Part shown: positions 1-9,100 of the stretch, in pieces
Position numbering within the stretch: the stretch's first letter is position 1
Layout of the letters: each line of letters opens with the position of its first letter
Source of the DNA: Pseudomonadota bacterium
GTDB lineage: Bacteria; Pseudomonadota; Alphaproteobacteria; Acetobacterales; Acetobacteraceae
DNA: 13,276 nucleotides
Direction of reading: 5' to 3'
NCBI GenBank assembly: GCA_021780935.1
Contig: JAJXXT010000048.1
Coordinates: 1 to 13,276 of the forward strand
Notes under the pieces: generated by a model
Database searches by the model: none
What the model was told of the DNA's origin: nothing
What the model saw: only the letters and a program-made list of their open reading frames with translations
Translations under genes and position numbers: made by a program

Positions 1-3000
1 TGATCTCGATCTCGCACGTCCGGCCGCCAGAATTGGCGACCGAAACCCGCCTCACCTCGGCCGCGTCCTCCGCCGAGACCACCACCTCCATCGTCGTCGT
101 GATCGCGCCGTCGCGGCGGATGAACTCGGCGCGATCCTCGCGGAACTTCACGTCATACGCATCGGCCTCGACACCGCTCGGCTGGAACCCGGCCGACCAC
201 AGCGCGCCGGCGGTAACATCGCGCAGATAGATCCACGAGCCCCAGTCATCGCACGTGGCGTCCTCCCGCCATCGTGTCACCGCCATGCCCCGCCAGCGAC
301 TGTAGCCGGCGCCGGCGGCCGTCAGCATCACCGCATACTCGCCGTTCGACAGCAGCAGCGTCGCCGGCGTGGCCGTATGCGCGCTGGCGTATTGGCGGTT
401 GCCCGGCGCCTCAATCTCCAGAACCGTGGCCGCCGCCTTGCCCTCCGCCGTCAGCGCGCGGGCCACGGCGACATCGCGCGGCGCGCGCTCCTGCAGCAGC
501 AGCTCGGCGGCCTGCACCATCGGTTCGGCATGGAAACGGGTGCGCATCAGCCCGTCCAGCAGCGCGTCGGCGATCGCGACGATCGTCATGCCCTGGTGAT
601 GCGCCATGTAGGTGCGCACGATTGCCACCGTCGCGCCGTCCGGCAGCCGCCCCGGCGTATGGTCGAGCGCGTCATAGAACCCATAGCGCCCGCGCCCGCC
701 AACCCCCGCCAGCCGCGCGAGGTTCGCCGCCGCCGCGCGCGGATCCACCATGGTCGCCAGCGCCGTCGCATAGGGCGCGATCACCGCGTTGCGCCGCAGC
801 CCCCGCTTCAGCCCGAGGCCCGGCACGCCGAAACTGGAATACTGGTAGGTGTGTTCCAGGTCGCGCACGTTATAGGCGGATTCGGAAATCCCCCAAGGCA
901 GGCCTTGCTTTGTTCCATACTCGATCTGCCGCCGTACGATCAGTCGGTTGGTCTGCTCGATCAGGCTGCCGATCGGCACGCGCATCACCAGCGCGGGCAT
1001 CAGGTATTCGAACATCGAACCCGACCAGGAAATTAGCGCCGCGCCATGCCCGACCGGGGTGACGGCGCGGCCCAGCCGAAACCAGTGCTTGACCGGAACA
1101 TCCCCCTTGGCGATGGCGATGAAGCTCGCCAGTTGCGCTTCGGAGGCGAGCAGGTCATAGCAGTTCGGGTCGAGCGCCGCCTCCGCCGCCATCCAGCCGA
1201 TCGAGAGCAGCTTGCGCGTCTCGTCATAGAGCGGGGCAAAATTCATCGCCATCGCCATCGCCCGCGCCGCGTCCTCCAGCGCCGACAGGCGCGCCCGCGC
1301 CACCGCCACCGGCTGCGCGAGATCGCGTCGGTGGCTGTCGATCGCGCGGCCAACCGCCTCGGTCCAGAAACGCAGATCGGCCGCGTCCGCGTCCGCGCGC
1401 TCGCCCGCCCACGCCGCCGCGGCGCCGACCAACGCGGTCGCCAGCGCGGCCAGCCGTGGCAGCACCGCGGTCATCTCCTCCTGCCGCGATGGCGCCTGCC
1501 GCGTGGCATCCGCCAGCGTCTTGTGTGCATCGCCGAACGCGCGCCACGCCGCCGGTCCCGAGGCGCCATCCAGCCGGTCCGCCGCCTCGCGCACCAGTTC
1601 CAGCGCGTCGCCGAGCCCGGCGAGGCGCGGCGCAAGCGCCAGCGGCCGCATACGCCACGCGCGTAACGTGCCCGCCAGCGCAATGAGGTGGCCGGCCAGA
1701 TTGCCGCTGTCCACCGAGGAAACATAGCGCGGGTCGAGCGGGCGCAGGTCGCCCGTGTCATACCAGTTGTAGAAATGACCATGCCACCGATCGAGCGTGC
1801 ACATCGTCGCGAGCGTCGCTTCCAGTCGATCACTCGCCTCTGTCACCCCGATCCAGCCGAAATCATGCGCCGCCGCCGCCGCCAGCAGATACAGGCCGAG
1901 ATTGGTGGGCGACGTCCGGTGCGCGATCGCGGGGCGAGGGTCCTCCTGGAAATTATCGGGCGGCAGCATGTGATCGGTCGCGGACACGAAGCTCTCGAAG
2001 AAGCGCCAGGTCCGCCGTGCCGTCAGCCGCAGCGCCGCGGCATCGGCCGGCGCCACCGCGGGTCCGCCCCCGATCGTGGGTGACAGGCTCGCCCAGCGTG
2101 CGATCGCCGGTGCCGCAATCCACAGCGCGGCAAAGCCCAGCGCCAGGGGCCAGGTGCAGCGTCCGGCGACCAGCGCCACCGCCAGCCCCGCCACGCCGAT
2201 CGCCGGCGAGCCCGCCATTCGCCGATAGAATCCGCCGGGATCGAGGCCCGGACCACCCATCGCCGCCGCCGCCGTCACCCATTCCAGCAGGTGCCGGCGG
2301 CTAATGCACAAACGAAACAGACTGCGCCCGATCGCATCGCCCATCAGCCAGGCCTGGTGCGCGAGAAACACCAGCAGCAGCAGCGACTGCGTCATCGCCA
2401 GGCCCAGATCGGCCAGCAGCGCCCGCAGGTGGCTCGTCGACGTGATCCGGCTGTGCCGCCGCGGAATGTCGCCGATGACCGGGATCAGCGTCGGCAGCAC
2501 GATGGTCGCCGCAACGAACCCGCTCCACACCAGCGCGGCATCGAGCCGCAATGCCCAGCTCACCACCAGCGCCGCCACCGCGGCGGGCGCGGACAGGGTA
2601 CGGCGGAGATTGTCGAGCATCTTCCACCGCCCGATCGCCGGGATCGCGCCGGCCGAGCAGCGCCGCCCCAGGATCCACGGCAGCAACTGCCAGTCACCAC
2701 GCGCCCAGCGCTGGCGGCGCGCCGCATCGACATCGTAACGGGCGGGAAACTCCTCGACCACCTCGACATCCGACGCCAGCGCCGAGCGGGCAAAAATTCC
2801 CTCGAACAGGTCGTGGCTCAGCAGCGTGTTGTCCGGGATGCGCCCCGCCATCGCGAGCGTGAAGGCGTCGACGTCATAGATCCCCTTGCCGGCATACGAT
2901 CCGGCATCGAATAGATCCTGATAGACATCCGACACCGCCGAGGTATAGGGATCGATCCCGCTCATCGTCGAGAAGCTCCGCTGGAACAGCGAGCCTTCCC

Positions 3001-5050
3001 GCCCAACTGGCAGCGACGGGCTCACCCGCGGCTGCATCACCGCATGCCCCTCCACCACGCGCCCGGCCGCGGGGTCGAAGCGCGGCCGGTTGAGCGGGTG
3101 CGCCATCTTGCCGATCAGCCGGTGCACGGTCTCGCGCGGCAGCCGCGTGTCGCCGTCGAGTGTCACGACGTAGCGCACCGCATCGGGCACCGCCGGTGCT
3201 CGACCATCCACGGCGATGAAGCCGGTATCGGTGGCACCGCGCAGCAGCCGGTTCAGCTCATGCAGCTTCCCGCGCTTGCGCTCCCAGCCGATCCAGCTAG
3301 CCTCCCCCTCGTTCCAGGTGCGGCGCCGATGCAGCAGCAGAAAGCGCGCGCCGGCGGCACCGGCGGCAGGATGCTGCCGGTTGAGCTCCGCGATCCCCCC
3401 CGCCGCCGCCGCCAGCAGGTCGGCATCCTGCGGCGTCGTTTCGGTTTCGGCATCCATCCAGTCGGTCAGCAGCGCGAAACACAAGTCGCCCTCGGGGCTG
3501 GCGAGGTAGTGCACCTCGAGCCGCTCGATCTGTGTGGCGATCGCCGCCTCGGTGGTCAGCAGGGTCGGCACCACGACGATGGTGCGGAACTCCGCCGGTA
3601 TGCCCTCGCGCAACGCCAGCGCCGGCAGCAGTGCGGCACCGAATCCCGCGGTGGCGGCGCGGTTGACCAGGGCCACCGCAAGATCGCTGGCCGGAATCGC
3701 GCCGAGCAGCGCGAACAACCCGATCCACGCCCCCGCCAGCCCCGTCGCCGCAAGCCCCAGCAGCGGCACGGCCAGGAGCAGTGCCGCCACAACCACGACC
3801 ACGCTGCCATACCCCGCGATGCCGCAGGCATGGTTGATCCGCGCGGGCCAGGCCCGCAGCGGAGCGCGGTAGCCGATCGTTGCCGCGAACGCGTGCCGTC
3901 CGTCGGCAAGCAGGTGGTATCCGGCGTCGGTCGCCCGCAAGTCGGGCGGCTCACCTCGGGCCGCCACCTGCGCGGCGAGCACCGCCGCCTGCGCGATCTC
4001 GGGCTCGCTGCGGCTCGAGCCTCGCGCCAGCTCCTCGATGGCGTTGCGGTAGAGGTTGCGGGTGGCGAAATCCATCTGCCCTAGGGTCGGGCACGCCGCC
4101 AGCGCGTCGGTCACCAGGCTGAGCCGCTCGACGATCTCGCTCCAATCCATATCCGTAATGAGCCGCAGGCTGGTAATGATGTTGCGCACCGTGACATTGG
4201 CGGCACCCTGCGCCTGGTGCTCATCATGCACGGCCGCGCCAATCGTCTTTTCCTGGTGCGCCAGGCGTTGGTCGAGCCAAGCCAGCGCCGGCGTCGTTCT
4301 CGGGTCCTCGTCACGCAGCCGGAACGCCAGCTGCACCGCGAAGGCATCCGTCAGCCTGTCCGTCTCCTGGTCGTGCGGCACCGGGCCGCCATGCGCCGCG
4401 CCCGCGGTCAGCAGGCGGTCGGCCAGCGCGTCCGCGTGCCGCCGGTCGGCGCGGCTCTGCACGATCGCGTCGGCCAGCCGGCGCAAGTTCTCGATCAGCA
4501 CGATCCGCAGGGTGATCGCCAACGCCCAGAGCTCGCCGATCATCAGCGGCTCGGTCTCCTGGTAGGCGCGCGCATAGCGGGCCAGGATCTCCGGATCGAA
4601 ATGGCTGTCGGTGTGTGCCACCAGCGACCAGACCAGCCCAAACACCCGCGGATAGCCCGCGAACGGGCCGGCCGCGAGCTTGGGCAGTTGGCGATAATAG
4701 TTGGGCGGCAGGTCGGTGCGGATGTCGGCGATCTGGCGTTCCACCAGATAGTAGTTATCGAGCAACCATTCCGCTGCCGGCGTGATCGCTTCGCCGGCAT
4801 CGGCATCCGCCGCGATCGCCCGGTGCGAGGCCAGCAGCACCGCCGCGTTCTCCGCCACGCGGGGCGCGAGCGGCATGCCCCGCCCCGGCGTCGATGTCAC
4901 TTCCTGCGCCGCCGCCAGGCTGCGCGCGTGCTGCTCGATCCGCTCGACACTGAACAACTCGGCGCGGATCGGCGCCCTGCCGTCCCATGGTGCGGCCGCG
5001 CGCCCGCGCCGCGTGAAGCGGCGCGTCAGGCTCGCGTGCCAGGCGCGCAC
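1..5050 (-). CDS. ndvB: Cyclic beta-1,2-glucan synthase, NdvB/ChvB-like (C-terminus beyond window)
   Basis: This is a membrane enzyme that builds cyclic beta-1,2-glucans from UDP-glucose for the periplasm. Read from the GTG at 5050, the frame stays open to position 1 (about 1,683 codons; the family is usually ~2,800 residues). The N-terminal region carries family motifs such as NVTVRNIITSLRL and MDFATRNLYRNAIEEL. A hydrophobic block lies at residues ~410-460. The GT84 glycosyltransferase follows, with DGDT at residues 632-635, KGIYDVDAF, and RRQRWARGDWQ (QRW at 780-782). More membrane segments lie at ~810-985. A glycoamylase-type domain (PF10091-like) spans ~990-1,485, with TSPTNLGLYLL, HFYNWYDT, PWGISESAYN and YMAHHQGM. 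The left edge (EVRRVSVANSGG) is the start of the GH94/GT36-like phosphorylase domain that sets ring size. The start is uncertain: no ATG is in frame until 4876, GTG 5050 fits the conserved N-terminus, and TTG 5071 or CTG 5068 are alternatives. The stomatin-like gene ends 10 bp upstream. Confidence 0.93.
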   Translation of the reverse strand, partial: MRAWHASLTRRFTRRGRAAAPWDGRAPIRAELFSVERIEQHARSLAAAQEVTSTPGRGMPLAPRVAENAAVLLASHRAIAADADAGEAITPAAEWLLDNYYLVERQIADIRTDLPPNYYRQLPKLAAGPFAGYPRVFGLVWSLVAHTDSHFDPEILARYARAYQETEPLMIGELWALAITLRIVLIENLRRLADAIVQSRADRRHADALADRLLTAGAAHGGPVPHDQETDRLTDAFAVQLAFRLRDEDPRTTPALAWLDQRLAHQEKTIGAAVHDEHQAQGAANVTVRNIITSLRLITDMDWSEIVERLSLVTDALAACPTLGQMDFATRNLYRNAIEELARGSSRSEPEIAQAAVLAAQVAARGEPPDLRATDAGYHLLADGRHAFAATIGYRAPLRAWPARINHACGIAGYGSVVVVVAALLLAVPLLGLAATGLAGAWIGLFALLGAIPASDLAVALVNRAATAGFGAALLPALALREGIPAEFRTIVVVPTLLTTEAAIATQIERLEVHYLASPEGDLCFALLTDWMDAETETTPQDADLLAAAAGGIAELNRQHPAAGAAGARFLLLHRRRTWNEGEASWIGWERKRGKLHELNRLLRGATDTGFIAVDGRAPAVPDAVRYVVTLDGDTRLPRETVHRLIGKMAHPLNRPRFDPAAGRVVEGHAVMQPRVSPSLPVGREGSLFQRSFSTMSGIDPYTSAVSDVYQDLFDAGSYAGKGIYDVDAFTLAMAGRIPDNTLLSHDLFEGIFARSALASDVEVVEEFPARYDVDAARRQRWARGDWQLLPWILGRRCSAGAIPAIGRWKMLDNLRRTLSAPAAVAALVVSWALRLDAALVWSGFVAATIVLPTLIPVIGDIPRRHSRITSTSHLRALLADLGLAMTQSLLLLVFLAHQAWLMGDAIGRSLFRLCISRRHLLEWVTAAAAMGGPGLDPGGFYRRMAGSPAIGVAGLAVALVAGRCTWPLALGFAALWIAAPAIARWASLSPTIGGGPAVAPADAAALRLTARRTWRFFESFVSATDHMLPPDNFQEDPRPAIAHRTSPTNLGLYLLAAAAAHDFGWIGVTEASDRLEATLATMCTLDRWHGHFYNWYDTGDLRPLDPRYVSSVDSGNLAGHLIALAGTLRAWRMRPLALAPRLAGLGDALELVREAADRLDGASGPAAWRAFGDAHKTLADATRQAPSRQEEMTAVLPRLAALATALVGAAAAWAGERADADAADLRFWTEAVGRAIDSHRRDLAQPVAVARARLSALEDAARAMAMAMNFAPLYDETRKLLSIGWMAAEAALDPNCYDLLASEAQLASFIAIAKGDVPVKHWFRLGRAVTPVGHGAALISWSGSMFEYLMPALVMRVPIGSLIEQTNRLIVRRQIEYGTKQGLPWGISESAYNVRDLEHTYQYSSFGVPGLGLKRGLRRNAVIAPYATALATMVDPRAAAANLARLAGVGGRGRYGFYDALDHTPGRLPDGATVAIVRTYMAHHQGMTIVAIADALLDGLMRTRFHAEPMVQAAELLLQERAPRDVAVARALTAEGKAAATVLEIEAPGNRQYASAHTATPATLLLSNGEYAVMLTAAGAGYSRWRGMAVTRWREDATCDDWGSWIYLRDVTAGALWSAGFQPSGVEADAYDVKFREDRAEFIRRDGAITTTMEVVVSAEDAAEVRRVSVANSGGRTCEIEI

Positions 5051-5060
5051 GGCATGCCGA

Positions 5061-5879
5061 TCAGGCAGCAACAGGAACCGTGTCGGCGGGCGGCTTCGCG
5101 GCGCCCGGGGGTGGTGCCGTCTTCTCAAGCAGTTGCAGGAACGGTTTGACGATGTCGAGCGGCATCGGAAAGATCACCGTGGAGTTCTGCTCGGCGCCGA
5201 TCTCGGTCAGCGTCTGCAGATAGCGCAGCTGCATCGCCGCCGGAATGCTCGACAGCACCCGCGCGGCATCGACCAGTGTCTGCGAGGCCTGGAACTCGGC
5301 TTCGGCATGAATGATCTTGGCGCGCCGGTCGCGTTCCGCCTCCGCCTGCTTGGCGATGGCGCGGATCATGTTGTCGGTCAGCTCGACCGTTCTGATTTCG
5401 ACATTGCTGATCGAAATGCCCCAGGCCTCGGTCTGCACGTCGAGTAGGCTCTGCAGGTCGGCGCTCAGCTTGCGCCGCTCGGACAGCATCTCGTCGAGGG
5501 GGTGCTGCCCCAGCACCGCGCGCAACGTCGTCTGCGCCAGCATCACCGTAGCGGGCAGGAACGAGCCCACGCGGATGATCGCGCGCTCCGGATCCACCAC
5601 ATTGAAATACAGCACCGCATCGACCTTCATCGACACGTTGTCGCGTGAAATCACGTCCTGGCTCGGAATCTCGATCACCTGGATGCGCAGGTCAACGCGC
5701 ACCGCCTCCTGGATGAACGGAATCAGAAAAATTATGCCAGGGCCTTTGACTTTCTGGAACCGGCCGAGCGTGAACACCACCGCGCGCTCGTATTCCCGCA
5801 GAATCCGCACCGTCGCGCGCGCCAGCGCCAGGACCGCGAGCACAACGACGGCGACGATCAACAACCCGAAGAAGGGCAT
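5061..5879 (-). CDS. Stomatin/slipin-type SPFH (band 7) membrane protein
   Basis: This is a prokaryotic stomatin (slipin) of 272 residues. Such proteins oligomerise on the inner membrane and are thought to scaffold membrane domains or protease complexes. The N-terminus (MPFFGLLIVAVVVLAVLALA) is one hydrophobic anchor. The SPFH domain follows, with REYERAVVFTLGRF, VKGPGIIFLIPF, the IEIPSQDVISRDNVSM stretch and the YFNVVDPERAI stretch. A charged helical flotillin-like arm holds KQAEAERDRRAKIIHAEAEFQAS, and a Pro/Ala-rich tail ends the protein. I chose ATG 5879 because the hydrophobic anchor begins there and a GGAAGG (5895-5890) sits 10 bases upstream. An in-frame ATG at 5990 would add 37 residues with no family resemblance. 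No NfeD partner is visible, although many slipin genes sit next to one. The NdvB-like gene follows after 10 bp, which suggests one transcript. Function in this organism is inferred from the family. Confidence 0.9.
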   Translation of the reverse strand: MPFFGLLIVAVVVLAVLALARATVRILREYERAVVFTLGRFQKVKGPGIIFLIPFIQEAVRVDLRIQVIEIPSQDVISRDNVSMKVDAVLYFNVVDPERAIIRVGSFLPATVMLAQTTLRAVLGQHPLDEMLSERRKLSADLQSLLDVQTEAWGISISNVEIRTVELTDNMIRAIAKQAEAERDRRAKIIHAEAEFQASQTLVDAARVLSSIPAAMQLRYLQTLTEIGAEQNSTVIFPMPLDIVKPFLQLLEKTAPPPGAAKPPADTVPVAA

Positions 5880-5889
5880 GCAACAAGAA

Positions 5890-5895
5890 CCTTCC
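5890..5895 (-). promoter_or_regulatory. Ribosome binding site for the stomatin-like gene
   Basis: On the minus strand GGAAGG lies 10 bases before ATG 5879. It supports the shorter 272-residue start over the ATG at 5990. Confidence 0.5.
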
Positions 5896-6075
5896 GTGGT
5901 AAGCGTACCGGTTCGGGCCTGGCTTACGGCTCCACATCCCCCAGTCGCATCGAGGAACCCGACCGCGTCGGGGAATTGCGCAAAACGCATGTACTCGCGT
6001 GGAGCAAACCGCGGGAGCTGTGGAATCTACTCAGACGCCGCCCGCGCCCGTCCGCTCGCGCGCATCTCCCGCCGG

Positions 6076-6089
6076 GTGGCCATGGCCAC
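6076..6089. promoter_or_regulatory. 14-bp perfect palindrome in the divergent intergenic region (possible operator)
   Basis: GTGGCCATGGCCAC is its own reverse complement. It lies 40-53 bases before the first possible start (6129) of the CheB-CheR-kinase gene, and roughly 200 bases before the divergent stomatin-like gene. It could be a dimer binding site, for example for the LuxR-type domain of the downstream protein, or an mRNA hairpin. Only the symmetry is observed; the role is inference. Confidence 0.3.
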
Positions 6090-6090
6090 G

Positions 6091-6104
6091 CGCCCGCGCG
6101 GGCG
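6091..6104. promoter_or_regulatory. Second adjacent 14-bp perfect palindrome (possible operator or hairpin)
   Basis: CGCCCGCGCGGGCG is a perfect palindrome one base after the palindrome at 6076-6089. Its centre is 15 bp (about 1.5 helical turns) from the centre of the first. It is all G and C, so chance symmetry is easier here than in the first palindrome. It lies 24 bases before ATG 6129 and could act as an operator half or as a strong leader hairpin. Confidence 0.22.
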
Positions 6105-6128
6105 GCAACGGTTTCACGTTGACGTCGA

Positions 6129-9100
6129 ATGGCGGCGGGCGATAACGCTGAACCCCGGGAAGCGGCATCGCCTGACAGATCGTTTGATCCGGATCTCTCC
6201 CCGGTCACGTCGGAAAGCCAGTCCAGCATGCGAAAGCCACAGCCGCGGCCAGCAGAGACGGCACGTTCCGCAACAGCTGCGCATTCGCGGACCGCGCGGC
6301 AGCCGGCGGCTGCGCGAAGCGATTCCCCGGTGGTTGCCATCGGCGCGTCGGCGGGCGGCCTCGATGCCTGCCGGCATCTCCTGAATGCCCTGCCGCCCGC
6401 CCCGGGCATGGCGTTCATCCTGGTTCAGCATCTCGACCCGAGCCACCCCAGCATGATGGTCGATCTGCTCGCCACCGCCACCCCGATGCCGGTGTGCCAG
6501 GCCACCGAGGGCATGCAAATTGCCCGCAATCATCTCTATGTTATTCCACCCGCCACCTATCTCTCGCTCGGCGGCGGCGCGCTGCATGTCTCGCCGCCGG
6601 AGGCCCGTCACGGCCTGCGGCTGCCATTCGACCACCTGCTGCACGCTCTGGCGGCCGAATACGGCGCGGGCGGCATCGCCGTCGTCCTGTCCGGCACCGG
6701 CGCCGACGGCAGCCTCGGAGTCAGGGCCGTGAAGGAGCGGGGCGGCCTGGTCATCGTCCAGGATCCCGACGAGGCCGCCTATGACGGCATGCCGCGCAGT
6801 GCCATCGCCACCGGCGTGGTGGATCGCGTGCTGAAGCTGCGCGAGATGCCGCTCGCCCTCGCCGAACGCGCCCGGTCCGCCGCCGCCCGCCCCGCCGCCC
6901 CGGCTCCGCACCCGCCACATCGCCAGCAACAGGACCACGACCAGGAAGCGCAACTCGCCACCATCGTCGAGCTCCTGCGCCGCCGCACCGAGCATGACTT
7001 CACCCTCTACAAGCCCGGCACGCTGCGCCGCCGCATCGAGCGGCGCATGGGCATGGCCCGCCTAGGCAGCGGCGAGATGGCTCGCTATCTGGAGATTCTG
7101 CGCGCCGAGCCGGACGAGCTGCGCCTGCTGGCCAAGGACCTGCTCATCAACGTCACCAGCTTCTTCCGCGACCCGAAAGTGTTCAACGTCGTCGCCAAAC
7201 AGGTCATTCCGGGGCTGCTCCGCGACCACACTTCCGACCAGCCGATCCGCATCTGGGTCGCCGGCTGCAGCACCGGCGAGGAAACCTATTCGCTGCTGAT
7301 GCTGTTCCGCGAGGCGATGACCGCCGCCAACCTCAATCTGAAGCTTCAGGTCTTCGCCTCCGACGTCGATCCCGACGCCATCGCCGCCGCGCGCGAGGGG
7401 CTGTACCCCGAGACCATCGCCGCGGACGTGTCTCCGCAGCGCCTGTCCCGTTTCTTCGTGAAGGAGGAGCGCGGCTTTCGCATCGCGCCGGAGCTGCGCA
7501 CCGTCGTCGTGTTCACCGTGCAGGATGTGCTCGCCGACCCGCCCTTCTCGCGCCTTGACATGGTCTCCTGCCGCAACCTGCTGATCTACATGCTGCCGGA
7601 AGCACAGGCGAAAATCGTTTCGCTGTTTCATTTCGCCCTGCGCGAGCGCGGCATCCTGATGCTCGGCACCGCCGAGACGATCGGCGGCCTGGAGGGCAGG
7701 TTCGAGCCGATCGCCGAGCCCGAGCGGCTCTACCGCCACATCCGCCTCGCACGGGCGGGCGAACTCGGCCGCCTGCTGGCCCCCCCCGACGCCAGCCGGC
7801 CGCCGCCACGCCCCTGGCCCGATCAGGGGGCACCCTCGCGCGACCTCCAGCTCGCCGAGCTGTGCCGCCGGGTGGTGCTCGAAACCTTTGCGCCTGCCTG
7901 CGTGTTGACCACGCGCAACTACGAATACCTCTATTCGCTGGGCCCGGTGGACCGCTATCTGCGCGTGGCTCCCGGCGCTCCCACGCACGACCTGCTCGCC
8001 ATGGTGCGGCCGGGCCTGCGCACCCGCATCCGCGCCGCCGTGCACGAGGCGACTGAGACCGGCGCCCGCGCCCTCACGGCCGGCGGCGGCGGCGGCGCCG
8101 CCGGCCACTTCTCGATCGCCGTCCAGCCCGTGCAGAACGAGGGCGAGGCGCTGTTGCTGATCTGCTTCCTCGATGAGCCGGTGCGCGAAGCCCCGCCCGG
8201 CCGGCCTGCCATCGCCGGCGAGAGCCGCCAGATCGCCGAGCTGGAACAGGAGCTCGTCGCCACCGGCGCGGAGCTGCAGGGCGCCATCCGCAACATGGAG
8301 ATCGCCGCCGACGAACAGCGCATCGCCCACGAGGAAGCCCTGTCCATCAACGAGGAATTCCAGTCGACCAACGAGGAGCTGCTGACCTCGAAGGAAGAGC
8401 TGCAATCCCTCAACGAGGAATTGACCGCCCTCAACACGCAGTTGCAGGAAACCCTGGAGCAGCAGCGCACCACCTCGAACGACCTGCAGAACATCCTCTA
8501 CAGCACCAACGTCGCGACCCTGTTTCTCGACCGCGCCCTCAAGATCCGCTTCTTCACCCCTGCCACGCGATCCCTCTTCAACGTGATGCCGCACGACATC
8601 GGCCGTCCGTTGCGCGATCTCGCCTCGCTCGCCACCGATCACGCGCTGCCGGCGGACGCGCGCCAGGCGCTCGACGGGGGCACGCCGATCGACCGCGAGG
8701 TCGAGACCGAGGCCGGCATCTGGTTCGCCCGTCGCATCCTGCCCTACCGCACCGAGGACAACGCCATCGAGGGCGTCGTCATCACCTTCACCGACGTCAC
8801 CGACAGCAGGCGCGTCGCCGACGCCGCGCAGAGCGCCCGCAGCCAGGCGGAGCTCGCGAACGTCGCGAAATCGCGCTTCCTGGCCGCCGCCAGCCACGAC
8901 CTGCGCCAGCCCCTGCAATCGATCGCGCTGGTGCAGGGGCTGCTGGCGCAGGTCGTCAGGGGCGAGCGCGCGCAGACCCTGGTCGCGCGGCTCGATGACA
9001 CACTGGGCGCGATGTCGGGCATGTTGAACGCGCTGCTCGACATCAACCAGCTCGAGGTCGGCGCCGTGCAGCCCGCGATCGTCGCTGTGCCGGTCGACGA

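Noticed and set aside
274..1062. Plus-strand open frames (274-1062, 377-1036) opposite the glucan synthase
   Set aside because: They are Arg/Pro/Ala-rich low-complexity translations antisense to a conserved glycoamylase region.
3044..4084. 346-codon plus-strand open frame opposite the glycosyltransferase domain
   Set aside because: The minus strand here encodes DGDT and other clear GT84 motifs. The plus-strand protein is Gln/Arg/His-rich without motifs.
4217..5149. 310-codon plus-strand open frame opposite the glucan synthase N-terminus and slipin 3' end
   Set aside because: It overlaps two conserved minus-strand genes and shows no recognisable domain.
5899..5927. Inverted repeat GTAAGC...GCTTAC before the stomatin-like gene
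   Set aside because: It has only 6-bp arms with a 17-base gap and no extension. It is weak enough to be chance, though it could be looked at together with the palindromes at 6076-6104.
5880..5990. 37-residue N-terminal extension of the stomatin-like protein from ATG 5990
   Set aside because: The extension lacks family similarity and would place the membrane anchor internally. ATG 5879 has a better ribosome site.
8074..8110. GGC/GCC run in the regulator gene (poly-Gly linker)
   Set aside because: It is a short low-complexity Gly/Ala loop in the PAS-like stretch, in frame and common in GC-rich genes. It is not a regulatory repeat.
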